Assembly: GCA_003342895.1 (NCBI GenBank) | Contig: PTFA01000091.1 | Coordinates: forward strand, 747,982-811,981 | Direction: 5' to 3' | DNA from: Casuarius casuarius | Taxonomy: Eukaryota; Chordata; Aves; Casuariiformes; Casuariidae | Length of the DNA: 64,000 bases | In this document: one piece after another, positions 40,301 to 48,760 of the stretch | Layout of the letters: each line of letters opens with the position of its first letter | Position numbering within the stretch: position 1 is the first letter of the stretch | Notes under the pieces: model-generated | Told to the model about the DNA's origin: nothing | The model's database searches: none | Seen by the model: only the letters and a program-made list of their open reading frames with translations | Position numbers and translations under genes: made by a program

Positions 40301-42680
40301 GGAATAAAAGTCTTATATGTGCTGAAGGTGCCTTCCTCTTTTTAAAAAAAAAACTTCACTTGTCATCTTTCTGCTATAACATTGTGACATTCCCAGGTAT
40401 ACTTGAGGGACTCGAGCCTGTCTTGCTGTCATGCATTATTCTAAAAAAGTTACTCGCCCTGGTGTTAATCTGCGTTTTGTGATGTATCCTCCCTAGTAGG
40501 GGACAGTAGTGACACAAATCTTGTCACTGTCGTACAAAAGTTGTTTTGAGATAGAAATCGAGCATGGAAATAAACCTCCCATTACAGCAAAGCGCTCTTT
40601 GGATATTACCATGAAAAATTTACCAGATTATTAATTCAGATCAATGTGGATGGCTTTCATTGCTTAAACTTTTTTAGAGTAGATTTAATTTGAGCATAAG
40701 TCATGCAAATAACCCAAAGTTGATTAAATTTATTTCAATGCAAGGGGTTTATAAAGTAACTGTGTGTTGTGTTTGTAATTGCTAGACAGCATTTGCAACA
40801 GCAAATGAGGAAAAGGTGAAGAATGCAAAATTAAAGCAGAAGAAACGAAAAATAAAAACAGAACAGAAGCAGATGCATGAAGACAACTGTTTCCAATGTG
40901 GAGATGGGGGAGAACTAGTCATGTGTGATAAAAAGGACTGTCCCAAAGCATACCACCTCCTATGCCTTAACTTGACTCAACCACCTTTTGGTAAGAGCAT
41001 TCATATGGCTTCCTATTGAGCTTTTCCTCTCTGCAGAAAGACGATGTCTGAGGTGAATTGCAGAATCCATTTACATTAGATGTAGCATATCTGTCTTTGC
41101 CATACCACTTGTTTTGAGAAATGTATCAGGTGGTAGTATTCCTAAATAAGAACTGGTGGAGAGAGAGGCATTGTAATAATTTTATTATTCTTCTTGATGC
41201 CTTTCTTTCTTGGATCAAAGTTCCTTCTTTTATTTTGATTGAAATATAAGCATCATGTTGAATCCCATGATAGTTCAAACCATTGACATACTAAGTGTAA
41301 CATATAAGGCTCAATTAATTAGTAACTGCATTTAAATTCTCTACTATGTCCTGATGCATGTATCTTTTATATGATTTTTTTCCACGTAAAGGCATACCTT
41401 TCTGTAGCTATGGCTCAAATTATCCAGTAATGCAACATTTTAGCCAGTTGCAGGGTCTTTTAAAAGTCCTCATCTTAATCTTCCTGATTACAAGGTCTTT
41501 AATGAAAATAATTGGAAGTACGGATTAGTCTATGCTTAAATTAATCAGAAGGCTGTTGTGAGTGAAGTTCAATTTATGTGCCTTTTCAGCATATTATAAG
41601 TATGGAAGCTTTCCTCAAAATGGCTTTTTTGCTGGAAGAAGAAATGACTGTATCTTATCACCAAGAGCAACTTCAGTTAGAGTTTTTTTATTTTGTTTTG
41701 TGTGTCTTCTTGCTTTTTGGGACATGGGTCTTTGCACGTTGTACATGCAGCATGTCATGTCCCTGTGAAGGAGAGTGCCATCTGTTTCTTAACGGTAATC
41801 CGGCTAAAAGTAACTTCAGTGAGACTGGGACACAACAGCAAAAAGCTTTTGTTTTCTTTCTTTCAGTGGGTTCAGTATGCTTTTGCTGTCTGACAGTTCA
41901 GCGCATGGTCATTCAAATACATGTCTGAATGGCTTGGGGAATCTGTTTGTTTACGCCTAAATATGTTTTTATCCAACTTCTTCTCTGAGCCATTTCTCAG
42001 TTATTTTTCAAAACTAATCCATTATGTTTTCTACATTAAAGTACAGTGCAGTTTAGCTAAAGTTTGATACACATGTGAGTGATTACTCTTTCCAGAACAA
42101 TAGAACAGATGTTCACAAATCAGAAAAATGTACAAAACAAACTCTCCATCTTGCAAGGAGATATGGTGTCTTGAAGCCAAAGGAGGTAGTTATACATACG
42201 GCAATGTTTTGAGACAAATGAGGCCTAAAATTTGCAAAATGTCTGGGAGTGGTTTCCAGTCAGATTCTTGTAAGTGAGAAGCAGATATAGCAACTATACT
42301 AAGAGCTGATTTTTGGAACTTTGTTTGCATTCATCTGAATGATTGCTACGTGGAATAAGGATTAAAGGCCAGTACCAGCCCCCAAATGCACTAATCTCAG
42401 CTTCGTGTCTCTCTTCTTCCTTCCCCTTCCATCTTCAGGAAAGTGGGAATGTCCGTGGCATCAATGCGACATCTGTAGCAATCCCGCAGTTTCATTCTGT
42501 GAGTTTTGCCCTCATTCATTCTGTAAAGATCACGAGAAGGGAGCCTTGGTGGCATCAGCGTTGGATGGCCGTCTCTGCTGCTCCACACATGACCCCAAAT
42601 CTCCTGTGGCACCTGAATACTGGAACAAGATAAAGTGCAAATTGGAATCACAGAATCCTGTAGAAGAAGCAAAGGAATGA
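6710..42680 (+). CDS. NSD3: NSD3 histone-lysine N-methyltransferase (WHSC1L1), whole coding span, 23 coding exons
   Basis: NSD3 mono/dimethylates histone H3 lysine 36 in the nucleus. The 23 coding exons sum to 4314 nt and keep frame throughout, giving 1437 residues, the same as the human long isoform. Order: low-complexity N-terminus with a proline run and the EIKLKIT motif that binds BRD4-type ET domains (~residues 150-165); PWWP1 ~260-330; linker; PHD-type zinc modules ~700-955; PWWP2 ~957-1022; AWS Cys cluster ~1090-1143; SET ~1145-1262 with NHSCNPN and [10 protein letters not shown] signatures; post-SET Cys cluster; final PHD ~1318-1370 and Cys/His-rich tail. The start at 6710 matches the family N-terminus [14 protein letters not shown]. 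Every intron is GT-AG except the one after 32025 (GC-AG). Exon coordinates are given in separate entries. A short isoform is likely too. Confidence 0.97.
7394..11356 (+). other. NSD3: NSD3 intron 2
   Basis: About 4 kb, GT-AG. It has a 22-nt T-run at 8262-8283 and an antisense region at about 10500-11000 with coiled-coil-like reading frames (separate entry). The remainder shows no exon or repeat I could recognise. Confidence 0.85.
10500..11000 (-). pseudogene. Possible decayed coiled-coil protein copy, antisense in NSD3 intron 2
   Basis: On the minus strand two overlapping frames (about 10971-10642 and 10688-10500) read as Lys/Glu/Gln-rich, helix-like protein, for example [14 protein letters not shown] in the first and [12 protein letters not shown] in the second. 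The sense continues only if the frame shifts near 10650-10690, and several in-frame stops lie upstream. This looks like a broken retrocopy or pseudo-exon of a coiled-coil protein, but I do not recognise the parent, see no clear poly-A tail, and chance AT-rich open frame remains possible. Confidence 0.25.
11357..11425 (+). CDS. NSD3: NSD3 coding exon 3 (residues 229-251)
   Basis: A 69-nt, phase 0-0 exon between acceptor cctag and donor gttagt. It reads [16 protein letters not shown] then TLSEETP, aligning with the RPNER segment of mammalian NSD3. Its length (23 codons) makes it skippable without frame change. Confidence 0.93.
11870..12029 (+). CDS. NSD3: NSD3 coding exon 4, start of PWWP1
   Basis: 160 nt, phase 0 to 1. 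Encodes the linker and the first half of PWWP1, including [20 protein letters not shown]; in this copy the signature is read as P-W-W-P. PWWP1 binds nucleosomes carrying methylated H3K36. Acceptor ctttatag, donor gtaagg. Confidence 0.96.
12466..12620 (+). CDS. NSD3: NSD3 coding exon 5, second half of PWWP1
   Basis: 155 nt, phase 1 to 0. Reads [19 protein letters not shown] and onward to NHSEKQK, completing the PWWP fold (aromatic cage and C-terminal helices). Acceptor atttcag, donor gtatga. Confidence 0.96.
13442..13951 (+). CDS. NSD3: NSD3 coding exon 6 (residues 357-526)
   Basis: 510 nt, phase 0-0. Basic start [16 protein letters not shown], then a Ser/Ala/Lys-rich linker that diverges from mammals and a conserved block from [19 protein letters not shown] to DQFVYSTK. 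Donor gtaagt. Confidence 0.95.
14771..14897 (+). CDS. NSD3: NSD3 coding exon 7
   Basis: 127 nt, phase 0 to 1, acceptor ctttttaag, donor gtaggc. Ser/Thr/Lys-rich linker ([15 protein letters not shown]...[10 protein letters not shown]) with no known domain; identity rests on frame and alignment with the GIGNKTEISV region of mammalian NSD3. Confidence 0.9.
14898..18851 (+). other. NSD3: NSD3 intron 7
   Basis: About 4 kb of AT-rich intron. It carries A-runs near 16157-16172 and a 24-nt A-run at 18094-18117, and a T-run near 18276-18287. No exon, RNA gene or interspersed repeat recognised. Confidence 0.85.
18852..18952 (+). CDS. NSD3: NSD3 coding exon 8
   Basis: 101 nt, phase 1 to 0. Basic segment [19 protein letters not shown] ending in KKIKKEQ, very close to mammalian NSD3 and probably a nuclear localisation region. 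The donor gttggc is GT but a weak match beyond the first two bases. Confidence 0.93.
18953..21397 (+). other. NSD3: NSD3 intron 8
   Basis: About 2.4 kb. Contains A-runs near 19524-19539 and 20286-20302 and an isolated AATAAA at 20566-20571. Read-through from exon 8 would stop after eight codons (TAA at 18977-18979). No other feature recognised. Confidence 0.8.
21398..21443 (+). CDS. NSD3: NSD3 coding exon 9 (residues 603-618)
   Basis: A 46-nt exon, phase 0 to 1, reading [15 protein letters not shown]. The match to the human segment ending TGLQK plus exact phase on both sides supports it. In mammals the long and short NSD3 isoforms part near residue 620, which corresponds to the end of this exon. 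Confidence 0.92.
21636..21736 (+). CDS. NSD3: Candidate alternative terminal exon of the short NSD3 isoform
   Basis: Intron 9 has a long pyrimidine/T-G rich tract followed by the acceptor gccag at 21631-21635. Joined in phase to exon 9, the sequence stays open for 33 codons (starts [18 protein letters not shown], then a lysine run from an A17 tract) to TAG at 21734-21736, giving a product of about 650 residues. Mammalian NSD3-short is about 645 residues and diverges near 620, so length and position fit. ATTAAA-type polyadenylation signals follow at 21889 and 21900. The last part depends on the exact A-run length. This is a prediction, not a recognised match. Confidence 0.5.
22036..22166 (+). 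CDS. NSD3: NSD3 coding exon 10
   Basis: 131 nt, phase 1 to 0, donor gtaaag. Reads [17 protein letters not shown] and on to [11 protein letters not shown], nearly identical to mammals. The acceptor (gtattaag) has a poor pyrimidine tract, compatible with regulated use. Confidence 0.94.
22731..22859 (+). CDS. NSD3: NSD3 coding exon 11
   Basis: 129 nt, phase 0-0, strong acceptor ctttttgtag and donor gtaagc. Acidic Asp/Ala/Ser linker ending KKDTVCQ, whose Cys is the first zinc ligand of the following PHD cluster. Confidence 0.95.
23610..23736 (+). CDS. NSD3: NSD3 coding exon 12, PHD-type finger 1
   Basis: 127 nt, phase 0 to 1. Cys/His-rich: [20 protein letters not shown] followed by HMECLGL and FICTECK, the PHD1 ligand pattern. 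Acceptor tgtttaag, donor gtaaat. Confidence 0.96.
24143..24340 (+). CDS. NSD3: NSD3 coding exon 13, PHD-type finger 2
   Basis: 198 nt, phase 1-1. Encodes [24 protein letters not shown] and [10 protein letters not shown], the second zinc module. Local codon use is richer in CpG than the flanking introns, as expected of coding DNA. Confidence 0.96.
24950..25120 (+). CDS. NSD3: NSD3 coding exon 14, Cys/His-rich module
   Basis: 171 nt, phase 1-1. Starts [19 protein letters not shown] and ends [10 protein letters not shown]. Together with the previous exons it forms the PHD2/PHD3 zinc array. Acceptor ttaaacag, donor gtgagc. Confidence 0.96.
25121..29285 (+). other. NSD3: NSD3 intron 14, containing an assembly gap
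   Basis: About 4.2 kb. Positions 25318-25361 are 44 N, flanked on both sides by T-runs and on the left by a short purine-rich piece. The rest is AT-rich with no recognised exon, RNA or repeat. Confidence 0.85.
25318..25361. other. Assembly gap (44 N)
   Basis: Run of N between a T-rich stretch with a short GA-rich piece on the left and a T17 run on the right. Homopolymer-associated sequencing failure is the likely cause; true gap length is unknown. It is wholly intronic. Confidence 0.99.
29286..29435 (+). CDS. NSD3: NSD3 coding exon 15
   Basis: 150 nt, phase 1-1. Reads [20 protein letters not shown] to [10 protein letters not shown], matching mammals almost exactly. It links the zinc array to the PHD that precedes PWWP2. 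Acceptor tcgtatag, donor gtaacc. Confidence 0.96.
30277..30321. repeat. (TA)n/(TG) simple repeat
   Basis: Alternating TA with interspersed TG dinucleotides, preceded by an (AAC)-like stretch. Visible by eye; likely length-polymorphic. Confidence 0.85.
31001..31070. repeat. (TA)n-(CA)n-(TG)n simple repeat with dyad symmetry
   Basis: TA repeats enclose an ACACACAC block and then a TGTGTG block, so the two halves are nearly complementary and can form an imperfect hairpin. Confidence 0.85.
31869..32025 (+). CDS. NSD3: NSD3 coding exon 16, PHD3; followed by a GC donor
   Basis: 157 nt, phase 1 to 2. Reads [19 protein letters not shown], then [12 protein letters not shown] and the start of PWWP2 ([10 protein letters not shown]). 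The exon must end at TACAG before gcaagt, because the next exon supplies G-TGG-TGG-CCA. Thus the donor is GC, with otherwise perfect consensus (AG/GCAAGT), as is usual for GC-AG introns. Confidence 0.95.
32614..32816 (+). CDS. NSD3: NSD3 coding exon 17, PWWP2
   Basis: 203 nt, phase 2 to 1. Encodes [20 protein letters not shown] and on through [18 protein letters not shown] to INKTFKK: the second PWWP domain. Acceptor tactttttcag, donor gtaaaa. Confidence 0.97.
33295..33407 (+). CDS. NSD3: NSD3 coding exon 18
   Basis: 113 nt, phase 1 to 0. Charged helical segment [20 protein letters not shown], then [10 protein letters not shown], bridging PWWP2 and the AWS domain. Acceptor ttgcacag, donor gtaagt. 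Confidence 0.96.
34236..34505 (+). CDS. NSD3: NSD3 coding exon 19, AWS domain and start of SET
   Basis: 270 nt, phase 0-0. Holds the AWS zinc ligands ([35 protein letters not shown]) and the SET start [13 protein letters not shown]. Donor gtagaa, acceptor tcctgcag. Confidence 0.97.
34506..38059 (+). other. NSD3: NSD3 intron 19
   Basis: About 3.6 kb inside the SET-coding region. Scanned on both strands; only short non-conserved frames, no exon, RNA or repeat recognised. Confidence 0.85.
38060..38176 (+). CDS. NSD3: NSD3 coding exon 20, SET domain
   Basis: 117 nt, phase 0-0. Reads [20 protein letters not shown] to NFYMLTVTK, part of the S-adenosylmethionine and substrate channel. Acceptor gtttttcag, donor gtaaat. 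Confidence 0.97.
38839..38980 (+). CDS. NSD3: NSD3 coding exon 21, SET catalytic core
   Basis: 142 nt, phase 0 to 1. Carries the cofactor-binding motif [16 protein letters not shown] and ALCDIPAG. All SET signature residues are intact. Confidence 0.97.
39597..39690 (+). mobile_element. CR1 LINE 3'-end fragment in NSD3 intron 21
   Basis: The stretch with GACCCTGCTTTGAGGAGGGG, then GGACTAGATGATTTCCTGTG and CCTTTCCAACCTCAACGAG is the typical CR1 3' end in plus orientation, ending in a degenerate ATTCT tail. Only about 95 nt remain, as usual for 5'-truncated avian CR1 copies. Confidence 0.85.
39991..40097 (+). CDS. NSD3: NSD3 coding exon 22, end of SET and post-SET
   Basis: 107 nt, phase 1 to 0. 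Reads [20 protein letters not shown] then [15 protein letters not shown]; the post-SET Cys residues that share a zinc with the SET domain are present. Donor gtacgt. Confidence 0.97.
40786..40990 (+). CDS. NSD3: NSD3 coding exon 23, C-terminal PHD part 1
   Basis: 205 nt, phase 0 to 1. Basic segment [13 protein letters not shown] followed by [20 protein letters not shown] and [15 protein letters not shown]. Acceptor attgctag, donor gtaaga. Confidence 0.96.
42439..42680 (+). CDS. NSD3: NSD3 terminal coding exon 24
   Basis: 242 nt including the TGA at 42678-42680. Reads [38 protein letters not shown] and ends NPVEEAKE. It completes the Cys/His-rich C-terminus. Acceptor catcttcag. Confidence 0.96.
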
Positions 42681-43008
42681 ATTTGCCTAAAAAGCAAGGG
42701 AGGGGAGAAGAGGGGCAAATAGGTGATGAACTTGAAGAGACTGCTATTGACACATTCAGTCTTTGTCATCAGAGCCGCCTTGTTTGAACTGGGAATGGGA
42801 CCATTTAATCTTAGCCAGCAGAAGCAGGCAGTGATGTTTGTTTTTTATTGTTTGGTCTTTCTTTTACCCTTGAATGTGCTACAGCAGCTCTTACTGTTGG
42901 AAAACAGGAACATCTTGGCCTTCTTAAAAAAGTAGATCTTTTGACAGTGAGAAGAATATTCTGTTTAAAATATGTTCTTTGAGTGTAGAAAGCAAAGCAT
43001 AGCAACAT

Positions 43009-43021
43009 ATTTATTTATTTA
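43009..43021 (+). promoter_or_regulatory. NSD3: AU-rich element in NSD3 3' UTR
   Basis: Three overlapping ATTTA pentamers about 330 nt after the stop. Such elements bind mRNA decay/stability factors; function here is inferred. Confidence 0.45.
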
Positions 43022-43107
43022 ATTTTTAAAGGATGTTGAGGATCTGGTTTTGATCAGTCAGCATGTCTTTTTAAAAAAATAGCATTATGTCTAGTTTATG
43101 AGAGGAG

Positions 43108-43113
43108 AATAAA
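43108..43113 (+). terminator. NSD3: NSD3 proximal polyadenylation signal AATAAA
   Basis: Canonical hexamer ~430 nt downstream of the NSD3 stop; use is inferred. Confidence 0.4.
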
Positions 43114-46100
43114 TCCTCCCCACTCTGTGTAACATTCAGCTGCCATAAAGACAGATGTGGGTTTCAGACCAGGTGACAGTGAAATGCCTCCATTCCAGTA
43201 CTTATATCTTAAAGGCATTTTGAGAAGGTAGGTTATATATCATGTTAATTTATGAATATTATTGTAAAGCTTTCCCTATGAGAAATCAGGTGTATGACCT
43301 TTTGGAAGTGTTTGTGACACAAGGTTTAACACTTTTTAAAAAGGAAGAAATCATGGTTCTTTGCTTGAGAGCTGTAATCAGTGGTGTCTGCAGACAGGAG
43401 GAAATTCAGAAAGAGCGTAATTGCACAATGTTCACTTCTCTGCCCCACCTAATTTGGAAAACCTGCCTAGTTAGGAGAGCCTTTGGCCTCAGTCACGTAC
43501 TGCAGCGCACTCATAACCGAAGTCTTAACCCTGCCAGCGGGAGCACTATCGCTGACTTCATTAGATGCAGGATTGTTTTGTGCGTATGTATTTGTCATCT
43601 GCCAAGTCTGTACTTGTTTTATGACAATTACATTAGTGTGATTCTTTATTGCTTTCTCAGGCTCCCATTAGCTTCAGAGGGAGTTTGAGTGCTTAAGGAA
43701 TCAGACCCATATGTGTGTGTGTTTCGATGGAATGTTTAGATTTTTTGCTTAGGGAGAAAAGTCTTCTAACTTTAATCTCCATTATTAATGGAGTTAAGGA
43801 AAATCGGTTATTTCCCAAGAGCACTTCTTCAATGAACAGGGTATTTTCTATATCTCCATAATGGGGTGTATTCACAGCAGGCAACTTCAGCCTCATGAGA
43901 TGAATCTCTCTTGGCTTTCCTCTGTAATCAGTAGAGAGACAGGCTCCTTCAGCAAGTGTTTTGAAATGGCTTAGGTAGGCACCTGGTCCGAATTTTCCCT
44001 TGAAGAACCTGTCCTTCTCCATTTGCTGTGCAAAGAGCCAAGGAGGGTAAGTTTCCCCAGACTGAAGTTAGTCTCCTGTGAATCTCCTACCGTAGCCTGA
44101 AATCTTAGAAAGCACTGTGCATCTTCCCCTGCCCCAGTAGAGTTAAAGAGTGTGCTTTTGATTTGTATGCTGATATTAGCTAACTTTATGATAGCTTTTT
44201 GCTAATGGGTGTTGAAGATAACCGTGAATGAAAGGAGTTTGTATGTGTTGCTGGCACTTGGCTAAATTAAGCTGTTTAATTCTCAAGAACCTTGTCTCTG
44301 GAAAACTGCTTACCTAAACCTACAGGAATATGGTGACATCTCGGTTCCAGAAAATAGCAGGCTGTGGGATTTTGGAACATGTCTTACCTTTGGCTGGTGC
44401 CCTTCTCATTCTCAAATTTATGTACAAGGGAACAAATGTTTGTTTTGTGTGCAATTTAAAATTACACTACAGTCTCTTTAAGCAGCTACTGTGCCATTTT
44501 AACTGATCTGGCAGTTCATCTTCTGAACAGTTTGCAGATGCCTTTCTACAAGCTTTTGGGTGTCCTGGATTGCATAGTTGTGTAGGTATCTCTTTGGGTC
44601 AGTTTATGGTACAGAGGGCTAACGGGATATACGGAGCACTTCGTCTTCTTGTGGTCAATACTAAAGTGAATGTCTAAAACACTAATCTTGCTTGAAAGCA
44701 GTGCTATATTTTGGTATTTTTTACAAAAAAAAATACAAAAAGGATTTTATTTTTCTTAACATTTTTGTGTGATAAATGTCTGTTTTTAAGCTCTTACAGA
44801 AGGTGTTTAACCTTTCCAGAAATTCCAAACATAGCTCTTGCTACAGTGTCTATAAGGCCTGATCTGTTTACTTTATATTATGTATTAGGCGTGGTAATGT
44901 TCAAATTATTTTTCTCTTGGAAAGTCAGAGCATTCTAAATATTGCAAATACTATATAGTGTGAGTGTACCTCCGTGCTTTTTTCCATTCTGGGTTAGTGG
45001 TGACTTACTGCATGGAGAGGAGTAGTGTGGTATGTGAATGCCCTCACGAGCATTTGAAACGGCAGCGAGCGGACAGTAGTCACTGAACATTCATTGCCGT
45101 GCGACGTGTGCTGCTGCGATGTACCAGTGTGCTGGTTATCGCAGGACACGTGGAGGTTCACAGAAGGCTTGAAAGCTTCGTGAGATGCTAAGAGTTAGAG
45201 GCCTGTTGCTACTCTCTGCCATGACACTTGATATCCTGGTTAACTTTGTTTTCAAACTTCTCACAGGTGCTCCTTTTATTTTTCTACAAAAAAGTGGTTA
45301 ATTAGAGCAGCCAACATTTGAGCTTGGACTTAAAAGGGAAAACAGGAGATTGTTCGTCAGCTGTAAAAGCATATAAACCAAAAAGCTTGGACTGGATTTC
45401 ACACTGTTGGAGAGAAAGGTGAATCTTTCAAAAGAATTAAACTTTCTAAAATAAGAAAACACCTAATTAAAAGTAAATTGAGAATTGTAGTGGGTTTGTT
45501 CTATATGCTGAACACACAAAATGTTAAAATACACATTTTAACCGCATCTTCATAAGCTGAATAGAACAATAATGCAATTCCGTTTTAAGGAAAAGATTTA
45601 ACAGTGGTATTTTGATTAACTGGCATCAGCAGAGGGGGGAATCGTCTGTGAATTAAATTTGTGGTAGAAGTGAGATAAGTAGTATCATGCAGTTTAGGGG
45701 TGTAGTTGTTTTATGCTGAGGTTGAGGAGAAATCTACAGAGCTGCTGGTGTTTTCAGTTGAGTTTTTTTAATACACTGTTCAAAACTGTCAGCTGTTCCT
45801 TAACTGGAACACACAATCCCATCTTTCCCTGACTTTTGTCTTAAATATTTGAGATAGTATCATGCTTCTGGTGAACACCTGACTCTAGATCTTTGGTTTG
45901 TGTTATCTATATAGTAATGCAATATCCGAGCTGCTCTGTGAAGTTAACAGGATTCTGTTGTTTACTGGAGCTTTTCCTACATGGTATGCACCTTAGCACA
46001 GAGCAGAAGTTCTGCAGGCCATGGCCAAATGGTGCCATGGCTAGTTACTACAATTTTCTAAATACATGGTGCAAGCATTAATTATCGTAGCTTTCAGATT

Positions 46101-48098
46101 ATTAGTATAGACTTGTCTTATCAGTAGACTGTAAGACTTAAAGGCATTTGCAGCTCAGGACAAAGGCAATTAAAGGCGATTTTGTGGGCAAATTACCTTC
46201 TCTGTTCACCACCACGGTCTTAGAGAATCTGTTAAAATGGAATGATAGGGCTGGAATGTTTAATTTTGGCCTTTCTGCTAAAAATTTATTAGATCTTAAT
46301 TTCTGGGTAGAATGGGAAAGACACAATTACTAGACATAATTAACAGTGAGCATAAAATCTGTATATATTGAAACTTTGCAGAAATATTTGGGTAGGGTTG
46401 GGGAGGAGGGTGGGAAGGGAGGGGATGTCCAACGCTGGTACGAAGTAGTCACTTTAACATTGAAACCTCTGCCTCATTGAATTCAGGGTTTAATGTACTT
46501 GAAGCTCTGCAGTTCCTTATACAGCTTTTTTATTTATACATAACTTTTTTGTATACTACATTCAAAATGTCTTTAACTTTCCTGAAATTACTTTCTGCTC
46601 CCAGTGTACAGTGTATGGCAAATGGGAGAGATTTTCAAAGCAGATGTCTCAGACTTATGTATGTTAAAGAAATGTATTGCATGAGACACACCGACCCTAT
46701 GTCCTGTTGCTTTCAGTTCTCCATCAACTTTACCCTGCCATTCATTTTTGTGTAGCAAAAACATTTGCACTTGTGATACACTCCTAAACTTTGGATGTAT
46801 TCAAAATGTTGTTCTGAAAAAAATTGCTGTTTCCTATCGTATTCTGTTCCTGAGTGGCGAACTCAGGTCCTTATTACCCCTGTGAGGGGATATCTCACTG
46901 CTCTGGAGAGAGGGGGGGGATGATTAAGCTGAAACTATGTATCTGTGCTTTGCATAGAAGACTTATGTAATTAATGTGAAAACAAAAAGGGAAAATGCAT
47001 ATGAATTTGCCAAAGCCATTCATTCATTCACTGTTTCTCATGTGGTACTAACTGCGTGGGGTTTTTTGTTTTCGTTTTTTGTGCACAAGACTAAGAAAGC
47101 TGCCTTTTCTAATGGTGTCTCTTCCAGCTTGAAAAAAAGATGGCTATGTGTTTGATCTTCTCCCAAACATCTCCTGCATAGCCTCGCACTGAACATTTTT
47201 GAGGAATTCTTGTTCACTTTTGATTTATAAACAGACTGGATGAAAAAATTGTTTCATATTCATTGGTTGAACTGTATCTCATTTCTAGTGTCATTTTTTC
47301 ATTTTTAAACTGATCATGTTGCCACAGAAAACAAGATGATAAATAACTGTTTCAACTGGCTAGTAATAAGATTTTTTTGTTTTCTATAAGGGTATGTGCA
47401 TACTTGGGGTTGCTATGAGAAACTAAACCATTTGTTTCCACACGAGTGATATTGCACAACACAGATACCTACAGATTCTGTTTTTCATTTCCATGTAATC
47501 TTTATCTGTAACAATGACCTTTGTAGAGTCGTTATTTCTGTAGACTTTGTTTATCTGTAACAAACTTTGTAGATTCTGTGAAATGTTATTTTAACTAAAT
47601 CACTTGAGTCTTTAATAGCAAAGCATCAATATTCACTGAAGTCAATATCTTAAGAGTTTTTGGAAGTTGACTAGAAGCTCTTGACACTAACGAAGTAGTG
47701 TTAAATTTCCCTGGCGATGTTCCACTGGGGCATTACTGTATTATGACTTGATGTTGCCGCATAGACTTTGAGATATAAAATATTTTGGGGGTTTTGTTGT
47801 TTGGCCTATGTTCTCTTGCATAGTGTGAAACCTGTAAAGCTTGGTTAACCTGTATATAGATAGCTTATTGTCAACTAGTTATAGTGTATTTAGAATTGCC
47901 TGTAATATTTTAGCTTCTTACTGAATGTGTGTGATGGTAGGAACATATAATTTTTGTACATTATATTTACTGAGATGTTGCCTTTTTTATTTTACAAATA
48001 CTTTGGAATTCAGATGTGTTTTTGCTTCCGTGAGGATTAATTTGGAAAGGTTTTTAATGACATTCCACTGATTTAAAATTTTGCTTGAGGTTGACTTC

Positions 48099-48104
48099 AA
48101 TAAA
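48099..48104 (+). terminator. NSD3: NSD3 distal polyadenylation signal AATAAA
   Basis: Canonical hexamer followed by a T/G-rich stretch (ttgttctgaatgtt), just before base composition jumps to the GC-rich PLPP5 island. Best candidate for the end of the long NSD3 mRNA. Confidence 0.65.
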
Positions 48105-48124
48105 TTGTTCTGAATGTTCCAACG

Positions 48125-48760
48125 GGGGATGGATGCTTTCTCGTACTTCTCCGTCAGGGCGCGGAGTCGCGCGCCCAGCCTCGGCCTTGGCGCTGCGCCG
48201 GTCCCCGCGGGTGGTTCGCGAGCGACGCCGGAGGACCAGAACAGCTTCCCGGCGCGCGGGGGGCTTCGGGCGCCCCCCGGGAGCTGCTGCGGCCGCTGAC
48301 GCTGGCGATACCTGGGAAGGCTTAAGTTGTGCACCCGCCGGGTTAGGTACGGTCGCCTCTGAGCTGTCAAGTGCTGCAGAAATGCCCGCAACCCGCTAAA
48401 GAGATGCGATGCACGGTGCGGCAGACCCGCTGCCGCCTTTGCAAAGCGCGTTCTGGGGAGCGCCGTGTCGGAGCCGCGGCCGTGCACCGCTGGCGGCTTG
48501 GCGAAACCGATGCGATTCCTCGCACTGCTTCCTGGTGCCACCCGGAATTGAACCGCCGCGGCTCTCGGCCGGGCTGCGCGCGGGGGAAGCGCCGCCCGCC
48601 GCGCCGCGGCTCCGCCTGGGCTGGCCCGGGAGCCGAGCGGCCGGGCCATGCGGCGGCCGGGCCCCGCGGAGCTGGCGGCGGAGGCGGCGGTGCGCGGGCT
48701 GCTGCTGGGCGCCTTCGTGTGAGTGCGGGCGGGCGGGCGGCGGGTCCCGGGGGGCTCTCG
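48125..48760 (+). promoter_or_regulatory. PLPP5: CpG island with PLPP5 promoter and 5' leader
   Basis: Strongly GC-rich, CpG-dense sequence surrounding the PLPP5 start codon at 48648 and its first donor at 48719. No TATA box is apparent, as usual for CpG-island promoters. Transcription start not determinable. The same composition creates long spurious frames on both strands. Confidence 0.8.
48648..48718 (+). CDS. PLPP5: PLPP5 coding exon 1
   Basis: 71 nt, phase 0 to 2, ending GAF-V with donor gtgagt. Ala/Arg-rich cytosolic start leading into the first membrane segment ([12 protein letters not shown] across the junction). Lies in the CpG island. Confidence 0.9.

Larger units (their letters stand above)
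42681..48120 (+). other. NSD3: NSD3 3' UTR (long form, inferred)
   Basis: AT-rich sequence with no splice-supported exon, running from the stop codon to the edge of the PLPP5 CpG island. AATAAA signals are seen at 43108-43113 and 48099-48104, so both a short (~0.4 kb) and a long (~5.4 kb) UTR are plausible. An ATTTATTTATTTA element lies at 43009-43021. The length is inferred from signal position, not proven. Confidence 0.65.
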
